The notes below the pieces were generated by a model. The model ran no database searches, was not told the origin of the DNA, and saw only the letters and a list, made by a program, of their open reading frames with translations. Positions 7,762 to 15,738 of a stretch of DNA of 64,000 nt are shown piece after piece. The stretch comes from Candidatus Kapaibacterium sp. (GTDB taxonomy: Bacteria; Bacteroidota; Ignavibacteria; Kapaibacteriales; UBA4661). Position 1 is the first letter of the stretch; the number at the start of each line of letters is the position of its first letter. The DNA lies in assembly GCA_025455065.1 (NCBI GenBank), contig JALONG010000002.1, positions 64,422 through 128,421 of the forward strand. The letters are read 5' to 3'. Both the position numbers and the translations under genes were made by a program.

Positions 7762-8583
7762 TTATACCTTCGCAAATCCGCACCCCGCCTGCCACGAGCA
7801 ATGCACGCGATTATCGGCAGGCTTTCCGCACGTCGGGCAGTATTCGACCGTAAATTCCTCGTCTTGGTCCACCGGTACGGAAATACGCTCATCAAAGACG
7901 TAGCAGCGTCCTTCAAAGCCCTTTCCGCGCACAACGGGGTCTTTGGCATAGCTCACAATGCCGCCGTTAAGCTGTGCCACGTTCTGAAAGCCTTCCGCAA
8001 GCAGAAAACCGCTCAATTTCTCACAGCGAATACCGCCCGTGCAGTAAGTAAGGATTTTTTTGTCTTTGTACTGACCCAAATTCTCACGAATCCATGCTGG
8101 AAACTCCCGTGATGAAGCCACTTCAGGGCGAATTGCTCCCTCGAAATGCCCCAAGTCATATTCGTAGCCGTTGCGCCCATCCAAAATAATCACATCTTCT
8201 TCTTGCATAGCCCGTCGGAACTCTTCGGGCGTGAGGTGCTGTCCCGTAATTTCATTGGGGTCAATCTCCTCGTCAAATCGCCATGTCACAATCTCCTGTT
8301 TTGCGCGGACGTGCATTTTTTTGAAGGCATTCTCGGCAACCTCGTCAATTTTGAACCAAAGGTCTTCAAAGCGAGAATCAGTGCGCATTTCGCGGATGTA
8401 GGCATCGGTTTGTTCGGGCGTGCCACATACCGTTCCGTTAATACCTTCGGGAGCAACAATGATGCGCCCCAGAAGACCCAAACTCTCGCAGAAAGCAAGA
8501 TGTTCTTCGGCAAAACTTTCGTAATCGGGAATGGGGATGTATTTGTAATAGAGCAATACTCGAAAGGGAAGTGCAGTCTGCAT
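7762..8583 (-). CDS. trhO: tRNA uridine(34) hydroxylase TrhO, rhodanese-related (YceA)
   Basis: A 273-residue cytoplasmic enzyme. The N-terminal half is the YceA-specific domain (LYYKYIPIPDYESFAEEH, GRIIVAPEGINGTVCGT, FKKMHVRAKQEIVTW). The C-terminal half is a rhodanese domain with VIILDGRNGYEYDLGHFEGA and the active-site loop CTGGIRCEK (Cys181, plus the conserved second Cys187). The tail has Cys pairs (CPTCGKPAD, CSWQAGCGF) that may bind zinc. TrhO performs oxygen-dependent hydroxylation of U34 in tRNA, the first step to 5-methoxyuridine or cmo5U. The length is slightly below the E. coli protein (about 350) because the far C-terminal extension is absent. The gene is divergent from the membrane protein at 8833. 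Confidence 0.93.
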   Translation of the reverse strand: MQTALPFRVLLYYKYIPIPDYESFAEEHLAFCESLGLLGRIIVAPEGINGTVCGTPEQTDAYIREMRTDSRFEDLWFKIDEVAENAFKKMHVRAKQEIVTWRFDEEIDPNEITGQHLTPEEFRRAMQEEDVIILDGRNGYEYDLGHFEGAIRPEVASSREFPAWIRENLGQYKDKKILTYCTGGIRCEKLSGFLLAEGFQNVAQLNGGIVSYAKDPVVRGKGFEGRCYVFDERISVPVDQDEEFTVEYCPTCGKPADNRVHCSWQAGCGFAKV

Positions 8584-8743
8584 AGCGCTTCAAATCTGGT
8601 TTTGACAAAAATATTGTGAAGGAAAACGCCTACAAAAATACGAAACCTTCGCCAAATGCAGCATGGAGATTTTTTTTCTGAAAGTTCTTGAAAATACCAT
8701 GTTCCTTGCGTAAGTTACCTGTTAATATCTCCATATTGCAATA

Positions 8744-8789
8744 AAACTTGGAAATATATCTACGTTTTAGTAAACTTGAAAGTATATCT
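8744..8789. promoter_or_regulatory. Direct-repeat pair, candidate operator
   Basis: AAACTTGGAAATATATCT (8744-8761) and AAACTTGAAAGTATATCT (8772-8789) match at 16 of 18 positions and begin 28 bases apart. They lie in the trhO / membrane-protein divergent region, 43 bases before the ATG at 8833. They could be paired regulator sites or promoter elements; no regulator is identifiable. Confidence 0.4.
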
Positions 8790-8832
8790 TCTGCAAAATT
8801 TCTATTTATTTTTACGCTTTTTTGAGGTTACA

Positions 8833-9192
8833 ATGGTTAAGCAACGTTATGAATTCGACACCGCACAAAATGCCATCATTGAAGGTTTGGCAATGCGATT
8901 AAGCATTATCGGCGGTATATGTTTTGTGATTGGTTTCGCCGTGCTGTTGATGATGGTCGTGCGCACAGGCAGTGTAATTGCAATGATTGTTGCCGGATTG
9001 GCAATCGCTTTCGGAGCGCTTGCAATCTACGCAGGACAGGCATTTCGAAAAATTACCACCACTCAAACACGCGATATTGACCATTTAATTGAAGCCTTGA
9101 CAACCCTCAATCGGGTGTATAATGTGCAGATTGCGGCTATCATTGCCGGAGCTCTGGGATTGGCATATTTTGCATGGAGTATTTGGAAGTGA
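8833..9192 (+). CDS. Small integral membrane protein, function unknown
   Basis: A 119-residue protein counted from ATG 8833 (GAGGT lies eight bases upstream). A charged N-terminus, MVKQRYEFDTAQNAIIEGLA, is followed by two hydrophobic segments (IIGGICFVIGFAVLLMMVV and VIAMIVAGLAIAFGALAIYA). A polar stretch FRKITTTQTRDIDHLIEALT comes next, and a third segment near the C-terminus (IAAIIAGALGLAYFAWSIW). The polar helix between segments two and three looks amphipathic and cytoplasmic. No family is recognised. It is followed by the 558-residue helical protein at 9251, 58 bases away on the same strand. Confidence 0.7.
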   Translation: MVKQRYEFDTAQNAIIEGLAMRLSIIGGICFVIGFAVLLMMVVRTGSVIAMIVAGLAIAFGALAIYAGQAFRKITTTQTRDIDHLIEALTTLNRVYNVQIAAIIAGALGLAYFAWSIWK

Positions 9193-9250
9193 TTTGGTGA
9201 AAAATTATTGCAATTAATCATTTGTTTTCTTACGTTGTTTTTCTTGTGCT

Positions 9251-10927
9251 ATGTTGCGTTCCTTCCAAGATTTGGTGCGAATTCTTACCTTGCATCCCGC
9301 GAAGTACGACGCAATCTATTTTCCTCGAAAAACCGTAGCAAGTGATTACGATAAACTCTTCGATATTATTCGCAAAGGGAATCATTCTTCCGATGAAGAA
9401 GTGAGCGCGGAACTCTACGGCACGACCGACAACAAAGCAACCACGCGCTATTTTACCTTAAAATCCCGCCTCAAAGACCGTTTGGAAAACGGTTTTTTTT
9501 TCCTTTCTTCCGAACGATTTTCCACCCGTAATGCAAGACGGTATGCGGCGTGGAAGGAACAAATGATTATTTGGGTTCTTTGGGCTTCGGGCGCAAAGGA
9601 AACCGCCGTCCAACGCATGGAAAAACTCGCCGAAGAAGCCGAGATGTTCGGATGGAACGATGTTCTGGTGTCGCTCTATCGCCACATTCGCCAATATTAT
9701 GCCCATCAAGGCTCAATGGTGCTGTTCCGCAAGTTTGATGTACTGTTGCAGGAAGCCCGTAAACGTGAAGGCGCAGAAATTGAGGCTGAAACGGTACTAG
9801 CGGAATTAGAAGTCTTCAAGGCGCGTGAAACCTTGCTCGGAAGGGAATATGAGGAACAATGTAAAATCGTTGTAGCTAGAATTGATACGCTCCACAAAAG
9901 TATTGCAGAAAAGAGTATTGCAGAAAAGAGTATTGCAGAAAAGAGTATTGCAGAAAAAGGTGCTGGGGAAAAGGGTGTTGGGGAATCTTCGGGTACTTAT
10001 CGTTTGACGCAATATGCCTCGCAAGCCGCACAATTCTTGGCTGAAGCAAAAGGAGATTATGCACAAGTTCTTCGGGTTTTTTCCGAACAAGAACGCGCGA
10101 TGCAGCAATTTCCGCACGGTTTGGAAACCGAAGAGCGCTCGTTATTTGACGCTGCAAAGTTACCGTTTTTTCTTCTTGCAAAGGATATTGAGGGTTCTAA
10201 ACAAGCAGTAGAGCGCATTCTAGCCTATAACCTTCCCGAAATGCCTGAAATACCAACAGTGTATGCCTACTATTTTTTGACGGCAATGCACACGCGGTCG
10301 TTTGTGAGCGCAGGAGCAATTTTCGAGGCTGCCTTGCAAACGCAAGCAATGAAGCGCTTTTCGGAGATTCACACACCGCATTGGCGCGTGTTCGAGGTGT
10401 ATGCGCGGTTGTTTCTGCGAGAAGAAATACCTCAGCGTCCGACACTCTTCAAACCGCGTTTTTCGTGGAACAAATTTTTAGCGGAAATTCCCGATTATGG
10501 CGAAAAACAATCTGCCCTGAATGCCGCATGGATACTTGCACAAATGCTCCATTTGATGAACGATGCCGATTGGGAGGGCATCGCCAAACGCAACAATGAT
10601 TTGCTGCTTTATCACGAAAAATACCTCCGCAAAGACACACCGCAGTACCGGTTACAGTGTTTTTTGCGTATGGTCAATCAGGCAGTTTTGTGTAATTTTG
10701 AAGTACAGGAAACACTCCGTAAAACGCATAAATACTGCATTTGGCTCACAGAAGCCCGAAAATACGACATTCTCAAGACGGGGTTTATTGAAGTGATTCC
10801 TTTAGAATTTGTATGGTCGTTATTGCTTTTTCGGATGAAACACTCGTCAGAAAAAACGCTGACTCCCTTCAAAACAATTCTGGAAACGTTTCCTGACCCG
10901 CTTCAGTTCTATCGTCACAGAGAATAA
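9251..10927 (+). CDS. Large helical protein with an in-frame 15-bp tandem repeat, function unknown
   Basis: A 558-residue soluble, mostly alpha-helical protein with no signal peptide or membrane segment. The N-terminal ~110 residues (FQDLVRILTLHPAKYDAIYF, ATTRYFTLKSRLKDRLENG) look like a separate helical domain. The rest has TPR-like helix pairs (LAEEAEMFGWNDVLVSLYRH, YAYYFLTAMHTRSFVSAGAI) without a clear consensus. Residues ~216-245 are a low-complexity run of KSIAE units from a DNA tandem repeat. I do not recognise a family. Spacing to the creatininase gene is short (37 bases), so the two may be co-transcribed. A scaffold or regulatory role is only a guess. Confidence 0.75.
   Translation: MLRSFQDLVRILTLHPAKYDAIYFPRKTVASDYDKLFDIIRKGNHSSDEEVSAELYGTTDNKATTRYFTLKSRLKDRLENGFFFLSSERFSTRNARRYAAWKEQMIIWVLWASGAKETAVQRMEKLAEEAEMFGWNDVLVSLYRHIRQYYAHQGSMVLFRKFDVLLQEARKREGAEIEAETVLAELEVFKARETLLGREYEEQCKIVVARIDTLHKSIAEKSIAEKSIAEKSIAEKGAGEKGVGESSGTYRLTQYASQAAQFLAEAKGDYAQVLRVFSEQERAMQQFPHGLETEERSLFDAAKLPFFLLAKDIEGSKQAVERILAYNLPEMPEIPTVYAYYFLTAMHTRSFVSAGAIFEAALQTQAMKRFSEIHTPHWRVFEVYARLFLREEIPQRPTLFKPRFSWNKFLAEIPDYGEKQSALNAAWILAQMLHLMNDADWEGIAKRNNDLLLYHEKYLRKDTPQYRLQCFLRMVNQAVLCNFEVQETLRKTHKYCIWLTEARKYDILKTGFIEVIPLEFVWSLLLFRMKHSSEKTLTPFKTILETFPDPLQFYRHRE
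9896..9985 (+). repeat. 15-bp tandem repeat inside the helical protein gene
   Basis: Four near-identical copies of AAGAGTATTGCAGAA (9896-9955) are followed by two diverged ones (AAAGGTGCTGGGGAA, AAGGGTGTTGGGGAA). Each unit encodes five residues (KSIAE, later KGAGE and KGVGE), so copy-number change keeps the frame. Confidence 0.95.
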
Positions 10928-10964
10928 CTGTTTGTCCCTCACTCTTTTTTTTCCTCTCTTTGTT

Positions 10965-11726
10965 ATGCCTAAACGCTATCTTTTGGCTTCCACTACATGG
11001 AAAGCTGTTCAGGAAACGCCCTATACTATTGCGATTTTACCATGGGGAGCAACGGAAGCACACAATTATCATCTTCCTTACGCGACGGATTGTATTCAGG
11101 TGGATTACGTCGCTGCGGAGGCTGCCAAAGCAGCATTTGGGCGGGGTGCAAAGGTTGTTGTGCTGCCGTGTATTCCCTTCGGTGTGCAGACGGGGCAACT
11201 CGACATCAAACTTTGCATTAACATGAACCCCAGCACCCAAGCGGCGTTGCTGGCGGATATTGCTCATTCGTTGGATGTGCAGGGGATTCACAAACTGCTG
11301 ATTTTGAACGGACACGGCGGGAATGATTTTCGGCAGATGATTCGGGAATTACAGCCCCGAACCCGCGTCTTTCTTTGTGCGGCGAATTGGTATCAACTCG
11401 CAGACCGCACGAAATTTTTTGGTGAATCAGGTGACCACGCCGACGAACTCGAAACCAGCGTGATGATGCACATCGTACCAACACTGGTGCGCCCTTTGGA
11501 AGAAGCGGGAGACGGTGCGCAGAAGCAAAACCGCATCAAAGCTATGCGTGAGGGTAAAGTCTGGTCTCCGCGCCCTTGGACGAAAATTTCTGCTGACACC
11601 GGCGTTGGAAACCCGCATAAATCAACGCCGGAAAAAGGGAAAGTATTTTTAGATGCCGTTATTGCGTATCTCGCGGACTTTCTTGTTGATTTTGCGGAGG
11701 CAGATACAGCCAACCTTTACGAGTAG
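10965..11726 (+). CDS. Creatininase family protein
   Basis: A 253-residue enzyme counted from ATG 10965; the frame is open slightly earlier, but the family begins close to this Met. Landmarks are AILPWGATEAHNYHLPYATD (metal-binding Glu and His), VLPCIPFGVQTGQLDIKLCI, LLILNGHGGNDFRQMI and FGESGDHADELETSVMMH (metal ligands His and Glu). The overall length fits the creatininase/creatinine amidohydrolase superfamily, whose members open cyclic amides or formamides with two divalent metals. The superfamily also includes FAPy deformylases and mycofactocin MftE, so the substrate remains open. No creatine or mycofactocin gene is nearby. Confidence 0.87.
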   Translation: MPKRYLLASTTWKAVQETPYTIAILPWGATEAHNYHLPYATDCIQVDYVAAEAAKAAFGRGAKVVVLPCIPFGVQTGQLDIKLCINMNPSTQAALLADIAHSLDVQGIHKLLILNGHGGNDFRQMIRELQPRTRVFLCAANWYQLADRTKFFGESGDHADELETSVMMHIVPTLVRPLEEAGDGAQKQNRIKAMREGKVWSPRPWTKISADTGVGNPHKSTPEKGKVFLDAVIAYLADFLVDFAEADTANLYE

Positions 11727-11754
11727 TGGGTAGGCACAATTCTCCAAAATTTTA

Positions 11755-11835
11755 TCCACGAATCACACAAATTAACACGAATGTCTCCTGCGTTTTCTCA
11801 TCATTTAATTCGTGAATATTCGTGCGATTCGTGGA
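11755..11835. repeat. Large imperfect inverted repeat (REP-like)
   Basis: The left arm begins TCCACGAATCACACAAATTA and continues to CACGAAT (11755-11782). The right arm, read in reverse complement, begins TCCACGAATCGCACGAATAT and also reaches CACGAAT (ends 11835). The outer 10 bases are perfect complements. It lies just before the ECF sigma factor gene. Such 'CACGAAT' palindromes are common dispersed elements in bacterial genomes. It could also act as a terminator for the creatininase gene. Confidence 0.7.
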
Positions 11836-11853
11836 CAACGTATCTATCAAGTT

Positions 11854-12804
11854 ATGACCAATCTCACCGCATCGTTTCAGCAGTATCACCCGTATTTCCT
11901 GCATCTCGCCTACAACATTCTTGGCTCACGCGCTGAAGCCGAAGACATTGTGCAGGATGTCTTGGTGAATGTTTGGGAGAAAAAAAGTACAGGTGAAAAT
12001 GCCTCAAATGCTTCACCAATACTGAATGTGAAGGCATATTGCGGTAAAGCGGTGGTGAACCGCGCACTGACGCGCAAAGAAGCAATGCAGCGCGAAATTG
12101 CGGAATCGTATTGGGGCGTGTGGTTGCCGGAGCCGCTTGTTTCCTCGCTGACGGAGGCATTGCCGGATATCGGCGCAGAATCTCACGTGTATAGCTTTGA
12201 TGCCGCAAATGCTGTCGGTATCGGGCTTCTGAGGCTTATGGAAATTCTCACGCCGCTTGAACGTGCTGTGTATGTGCTTGCCGAATTGTTGGAAGAATCT
12301 TACGCAGAAACCGCACAAATGCTGGAAATTACCGAAGCACACACGCGAAAACTCATGGAACGCGCCAAAAACAAACTCGAAGCAGGTAAAAAGCGCTTTT
12401 CCGCAACGGCGGAGCGTCATCAAGAATTGTTCATAGCATTTGCACAGGCAACGCAAGAAGGCAGATATGACGCGCTTCGCAGCCTACTCAAAGAAGATGT
12501 TGTGATGTATTCCGACGGTGGCGGAAAAGTTCTTGCCTCACGAATTGTCGTGCGAGGCGTAGAGAAAAATCTTGCTTCGCTGAAAAATATCGCCGAATGG
12601 GCGGCAAAAAAAGAGCCTTCAACATGGCTTCCATGCTTGCTCAACGGTCGTTTGGGAGCAATTGCTGTTCACAACGAAACTGGGCGAATTATTACCGCAA
12701 TGACATTAGAAGCCGACGAAACGGGCATTACCGAAATGTACTCCCAGCGCAACCCTGATAAACTCGCGCTTTTGAACAAGGAATTTCGCTTGAAACAAGC
12801 ATAA
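11854..12804 (+). CDS. ECF41-type RNA polymerase sigma factor with SnoaL-like C-terminal domain
   Basis: A 316-residue protein counted from ATG 11854. Sigma region 2 is YHPYFLHLAYNILGSRAEAE followed by DIVQDVLVNVW. The WLPEPL motif lies between regions 2 and 4, and region 4 is the helix-turn-helix ESYAETAQMLEITEAHTRKL. The C-terminal third is the SnoaL-like extension of group ECF41, with its hallmark DGGGK (YSDGGGKVLASR) and NPDKL near the end. In studied ECF41 factors this extension contacts the sigma core and tunes activity, replacing an anti-sigma factor. The usual partner, a carboxymuconolactone decarboxylase or oxidoreductase gene, is not adjacent here. The inverted repeat upstream may contribute to control. 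Confidence 0.92.
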   Translation: MTNLTASFQQYHPYFLHLAYNILGSRAEAEDIVQDVLVNVWEKKSTGENASNASPILNVKAYCGKAVVNRALTRKEAMQREIAESYWGVWLPEPLVSSLTEALPDIGAESHVYSFDAANAVGIGLLRLMEILTPLERAVYVLAELLEESYAETAQMLEITEAHTRKLMERAKNKLEAGKKRFSATAERHQELFIAFAQATQEGRYDALRSLLKEDVVMYSDGGGKVLASRIVVRGVEKNLASLKNIAEWAAKKEPSTWLPCLLNGRLGAIAVHNETGRIITAMTLEADETGITEMYSQRNPDKLALLNKEFRLKQA

Positions 12805-12884
12805 TTGCTTCTTTCATAGGGAAATGCTATTTTGCAGACAGCACTATTTCTGTGTGTCTTTTTCCCATTTTCTGAGCAACTCAA

Positions 12885-13232
12885 ATGCAAGAACTTCGCC
12901 AAATCTATCCCGTTGAAGGAAATACCGTGCTGGTGCGACTTCCGGAGAATTATTCTGCAAAGCAAGTGGAAGTTATCGTCTTGCTTCCTGACGCTCTTGA
13001 AAGCAAGCAAACGAGCGCTTTTCAGCCCAATAACGAAGTTTCCGGCGGAACATGGCAGCAGCGCCGCACAACTTCTCCACCGCCGCTTCCTGTCTGGACG
13101 GAAGAAGAAAGACAAGCAATGCTGGAGTTAAGCAATCATCCTACGACCATGACGGATGAGGACGTTGCCGCGTGGGAACGTGATATTTACTTGATGCGCT
13201 CCTTGCCTTCAACGGGGTGGCATAATGACTAG
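12885..13232 (+). CDS. Putative antitoxin of a VapBC-type toxin-antitoxin pair
   Basis: A 115-residue protein. The N-terminus (EGNTVLVRLPENYSAKQVEV, then IVLLPD) resembles the short beta domain of small antitoxins paired with PIN toxins. The middle is Gln/Pro-rich and disordered-looking (TWQQRRTTSPPPLPVW). The C-terminus (AAWERDIYLMRSLPSTGWHN) would be the toxin-binding end. No clear helix-turn-helix or ribbon-helix-helix consensus is seen, so DNA binding is unproven. Its last 8 bases overlap the start of the toxin gene (ATG at 13225, TAG at 13230-13232), the usual translational coupling. The assignment rests mainly on this context. Confidence 0.65.
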   Translation: MQELRQIYPVEGNTVLVRLPENYSAKQVEVIVLLPDALESKQTSAFQPNNEVSGGTWQQRRTTSPPPLPVWTEEERQAMLELSNHPTTMTDEDVAAWERDIYLMRSLPSTGWHND

Positions 13233-13704
13233 CGCTTTTCATATCCTTGCTGATACTTCGGTATTGATTGATTATGTTCGCAGTTCTCAAAAGCATCGAA
13301 CACTGCTGCACAAAATATTTGAAACAGCAACGACACCAATTATTGCTGTTGCTACGGAATATGAATTTTGTGTTGGTAAGAATCCTCAGAACGTTGAATT
13401 AATCGAAGCGCTTATGAAGCGCCTCCGTGTAGTGCCGATGAATTCGGAGATTGTGCAGATTGCGGTTCCTCTTTACCTTTCGTTAAAGCGTAAAAATGCC
13501 CTCATTGGTGTTAATGATACTTACATCGCCGCAACAGCGCTCCACTACCTCACATATATTCGTTCCCGCATAATGGCTATTGTTAATGATACTTACATCG
13601 CCGCAACAGCGCTCCACTACGATATTCCTCTCGCAACGCTCAACACCAAGCATTTTTCACGCCTCGAGCAGGATTTTGGGCTACAAATCCTTGCGAATAT
13701 TTGA
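13225..13704 (+). CDS. PIN domain toxin (VapC-like) with an internal duplication
   Basis: A 159-residue PIN-domain ribonuclease. Acidic residues expected in the active site are Asp10 (ILADTSVLIDY), Glu45 (VATEYEF) and Asp98 (VNDTYIAATAL). The fourth site near LATLNTKHFSRL has Asn and His rather than Asp. VNDTYIAATALHY occurs twice, at residues 96-108 and 120-132, because a 40-bp DNA segment is duplicated with 32 unrelated bases between. The protein is therefore 24 residues longer than expected in this region (a typical VapC has about 130-140). Whether the enzyme is active with a second copy of the catalytic Asp segment is unknown. VapC toxins cleave tRNA or rRNA. Confidence 0.85.
   Translation: MTSAFHILADTSVLIDYVRSSQKHRTLLHKIFETATTPIIAVATEYEFCVGKNPQNVELIEALMKRLRVVPMNSEIVQIAVPLYLSLKRKNALIGVNDTYIAATALHYLTYIRSRIMAIVNDTYIAATALHYDIPLATLNTKHFSRLEQDFGLQILANI
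13509..13620 (+). repeat. 40-bp perfect direct repeat inside the PIN toxin gene
   Basis: The 40-base segment at 13509-13548, beginning TGTTAATGATACTTACATCG, recurs identically at 13581-13620. The 72-bp period keeps the reading frame and duplicates the segment around the third catalytic Asp. Confidence 0.95.
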
Positions 13705-13751
13705 CAAGCAATGAGCGGCAGTGAAGGAACTGCTGACATCATAAAATCTCT

Positions 13752-15695
13752 ATGAACCATTTCTCACCAAAGCAAACTCCCTTGAAATCAAGCCCACTCC
13801 ACTACTACACCGAGCAGGAACGCTACTTTTCAGAACAGCGCCGTCATCACGAAATTCTTGTTAGGAGAATTTCTCTTGTGCGCTTGGGGACTGCGTTTGT
13901 AGCACTGACAAGTCTGTATGCCTCGTGGTATGGCGGTATCGGCATGATGCCGTTTGTGCCGCTTTGGCTCTGGTATGGCATATTGGGGCTTGCTGTGTCA
14001 TTGTTTGTTGTGTTGGTAATTCTGCACACTTTCCATTATTCGCGGCTGAATAATGCCGAGCTGATGCACCGCGTCATGGAGCGAGAATTGGCGGCGCTGC
14101 GAGGTGATTTTTCGTTTTTCAAGCATGGGGGCGAATTTCTCACAGAGCGAGATTCTATGACGCTTCATGCAGAAGATTTTGCGCAAGATTTGGATATTTT
14201 TGGTGAATTTTCCTTGTTTCAGCGCTGCAATCGGACTGTTACACCGCTAGGATACAAGAGCCTTGCAGAGTATTTGACCACAACGCTTGTTTCTCACAAT
14301 ATCCTTCGTGCAAGGCAAGAAGCGCTTCAGGAACTTTCCGCCGCGACAGGCTTCCGCCACAAATGGCTTGCAACCGAGCCTAAGCGCCAACTTACAGGGC
14401 TTGAGCAGAGGGGCTTGGAGGAGTGGATGCGCGAGAGTATCGCACCGAAAAAGAGCGATATTTCTCAGCAAACGTGGTTTCGTGCGCTGTTGTGGGCGTT
14501 GCCATTTTTGACTAATGGTGTGGGAATGGTTTCAGTCTATTTCTCAACGCCTGATGTCATGCGGCTTCTGGGCTTGTGCGTCTTCGTGCAACTGATATTC
14601 TGGGCAATGTTCCTTCAGCGAACTCGCCGTGAAGTAGCAATGATGCAACGAGCGCAGTATCTTTTGGCGGTCTATGTGCAGCTTTTTTCGCTGACAAAAA
14701 ACGAAATGCAATTCCGCTCTCCAATCCTTCAACGATGCGCTTCGGAGGCGAGTGCTGCAATGAAAAGCATAAAAAAACTTCGGCGAATTTTGGAAGCATA
14801 CCAGAATGGGCAAAGTATGTTTGGGGCGATTGTGTTCAATGGGTTTTTTCTGCTGGATGTGCATTGTATGGTGCAGCTTGCCGATTGGCGAAAAAACCAT
14901 GCAGGCAGCACAGAATCGTGGTTTGATATGCTTGGCGAAATGGATGCGCTCGTGAGTATGGCGGGATATGTGTTCACGCATCCTGAATACACCATGCCGA
15001 CAATTCTCCCGGAAGGTTCACCAATGCTTGTTGCAAAAGGTGTCTATCATCCGTTTCTTTCACCGGAAGAAGCCGTAAAAAATTCGCTGGTTTTGTCTGC
15101 GGAAAAGAATGTGATTGCAAGCAGTCCCACAGAAGGGCAGATTGCCGTCATTACAGGGGCAAACATGGCGGGGAAAAGCACCTTTTTACGCGCCCTGGCG
15201 CTGAATACCGTTCTCGCACACATAGGGCTTCCTGTCGCCGCAGATGAGTTTTCGTGTAGTCTCATGCAGGTCGTAACGAGTATGCGCGTGGCGGATTCGC
15301 TGGAGCGCCATGAATCCTACTTCTATGCGGAATTGCAGCGATTAGCAATGATTGTAGAGCGCCTTCGCAGAGGCACACCGATGCTTGTTGTCATGGACGA
15401 AATTTTACGCGGAACAAATTCCGCCGATAAAAAAGCAGGAACTATCGGGCTTCTGAGGCAGTTTTTGGAGTATTCTTCACTCGCCATTATTGCAACACAC
15501 GACACCGAAATCGGCAATCTTGAGCAAGAATTTCCTCTCATTGTGCGCAATTTCTGTTTTGAAGGCGTTATTGCGGGTAATGAATTATACTTCGATTATA
15601 CCTTGCGCTCCAGCGTTGCGCAGAACAAAAATGCTACATTTCTTATGCATAAAATGGGGATTTTGCGGAATGAGCAAGATAGCCTTGTTGATTAA
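13752..15695 (+). CDS. Membrane-anchored MutS-like ATPase
   Basis: A 647-residue protein. Hydrophobic pairs near residues 42-95 (LVRLGTAFVALTSLYASWY, YGILGLAVSLFVVLVILH) and 245-290 (LLWALPFLTNGVGMVSVYF, VFVQLIFWAMFL) predict membrane anchoring. Between and after them lie helices like the MutS lever/core domain (LDIFGEFSLFQRCNRTVTPL). The C-terminus is a MutS-type ABC ATPase: Walker A GANMAGKSTFLRAL (from about residue 469), then RVADSLERHESYFYAELQRL and Walker B MLVVMDEILRGTNSADK, ending in IIATHDTEIGNLE. The mismatch-recognition domain I is absent, so canonical mismatch repair is unlikely. Membrane MutS relatives of this type occur in Bacteroidota with unknown roles. It follows the toxin-antitoxin pair by 47 bases. 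Confidence 0.85.
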   Translation: MNHFSPKQTPLKSSPLHYYTEQERYFSEQRRHHEILVRRISLVRLGTAFVALTSLYASWYGGIGMMPFVPLWLWYGILGLAVSLFVVLVILHTFHYSRLNNAELMHRVMERELAALRGDFSFFKHGGEFLTERDSMTLHAEDFAQDLDIFGEFSLFQRCNRTVTPLGYKSLAEYLTTTLVSHNILRARQEALQELSAATGFRHKWLATEPKRQLTGLEQRGLEEWMRESIAPKKSDISQQTWFRALLWALPFLTNGVGMVSVYFSTPDVMRLLGLCVFVQLIFWAMFLQRTRREVAMMQRAQYLLAVYVQLFSLTKNEMQFRSPILQRCASEASAAMKSIKKLRRILEAYQNGQSMFGAIVFNGFFLLDVHCMVQLADWRKNHAGSTESWFDMLGEMDALVSMAGYVFTHPEYTMPTILPEGSPMLVAKGVYHPFLSPEEAVKNSLVLSAEKNVIASSPTEGQIAVITGANMAGKSTFLRALALNTVLAHIGLPVAADEFSCSLMQVVTSMRVADSLERHESYFYAELQRLAMIVERLRRGTPMLVVMDEILRGTNSADKKAGTIGLLRQFLEYSSLAIIATHDTEIGNLEQEFPLIVRNFCFEGVIAGNELYFDYTLRSSVAQNKNATFLMHKMGILRNEQDSLVD

Positions 15696-15738
15696 CACAC
15701 GCAACGACTACACTTTTTCACTATTTTTACTAATTACC

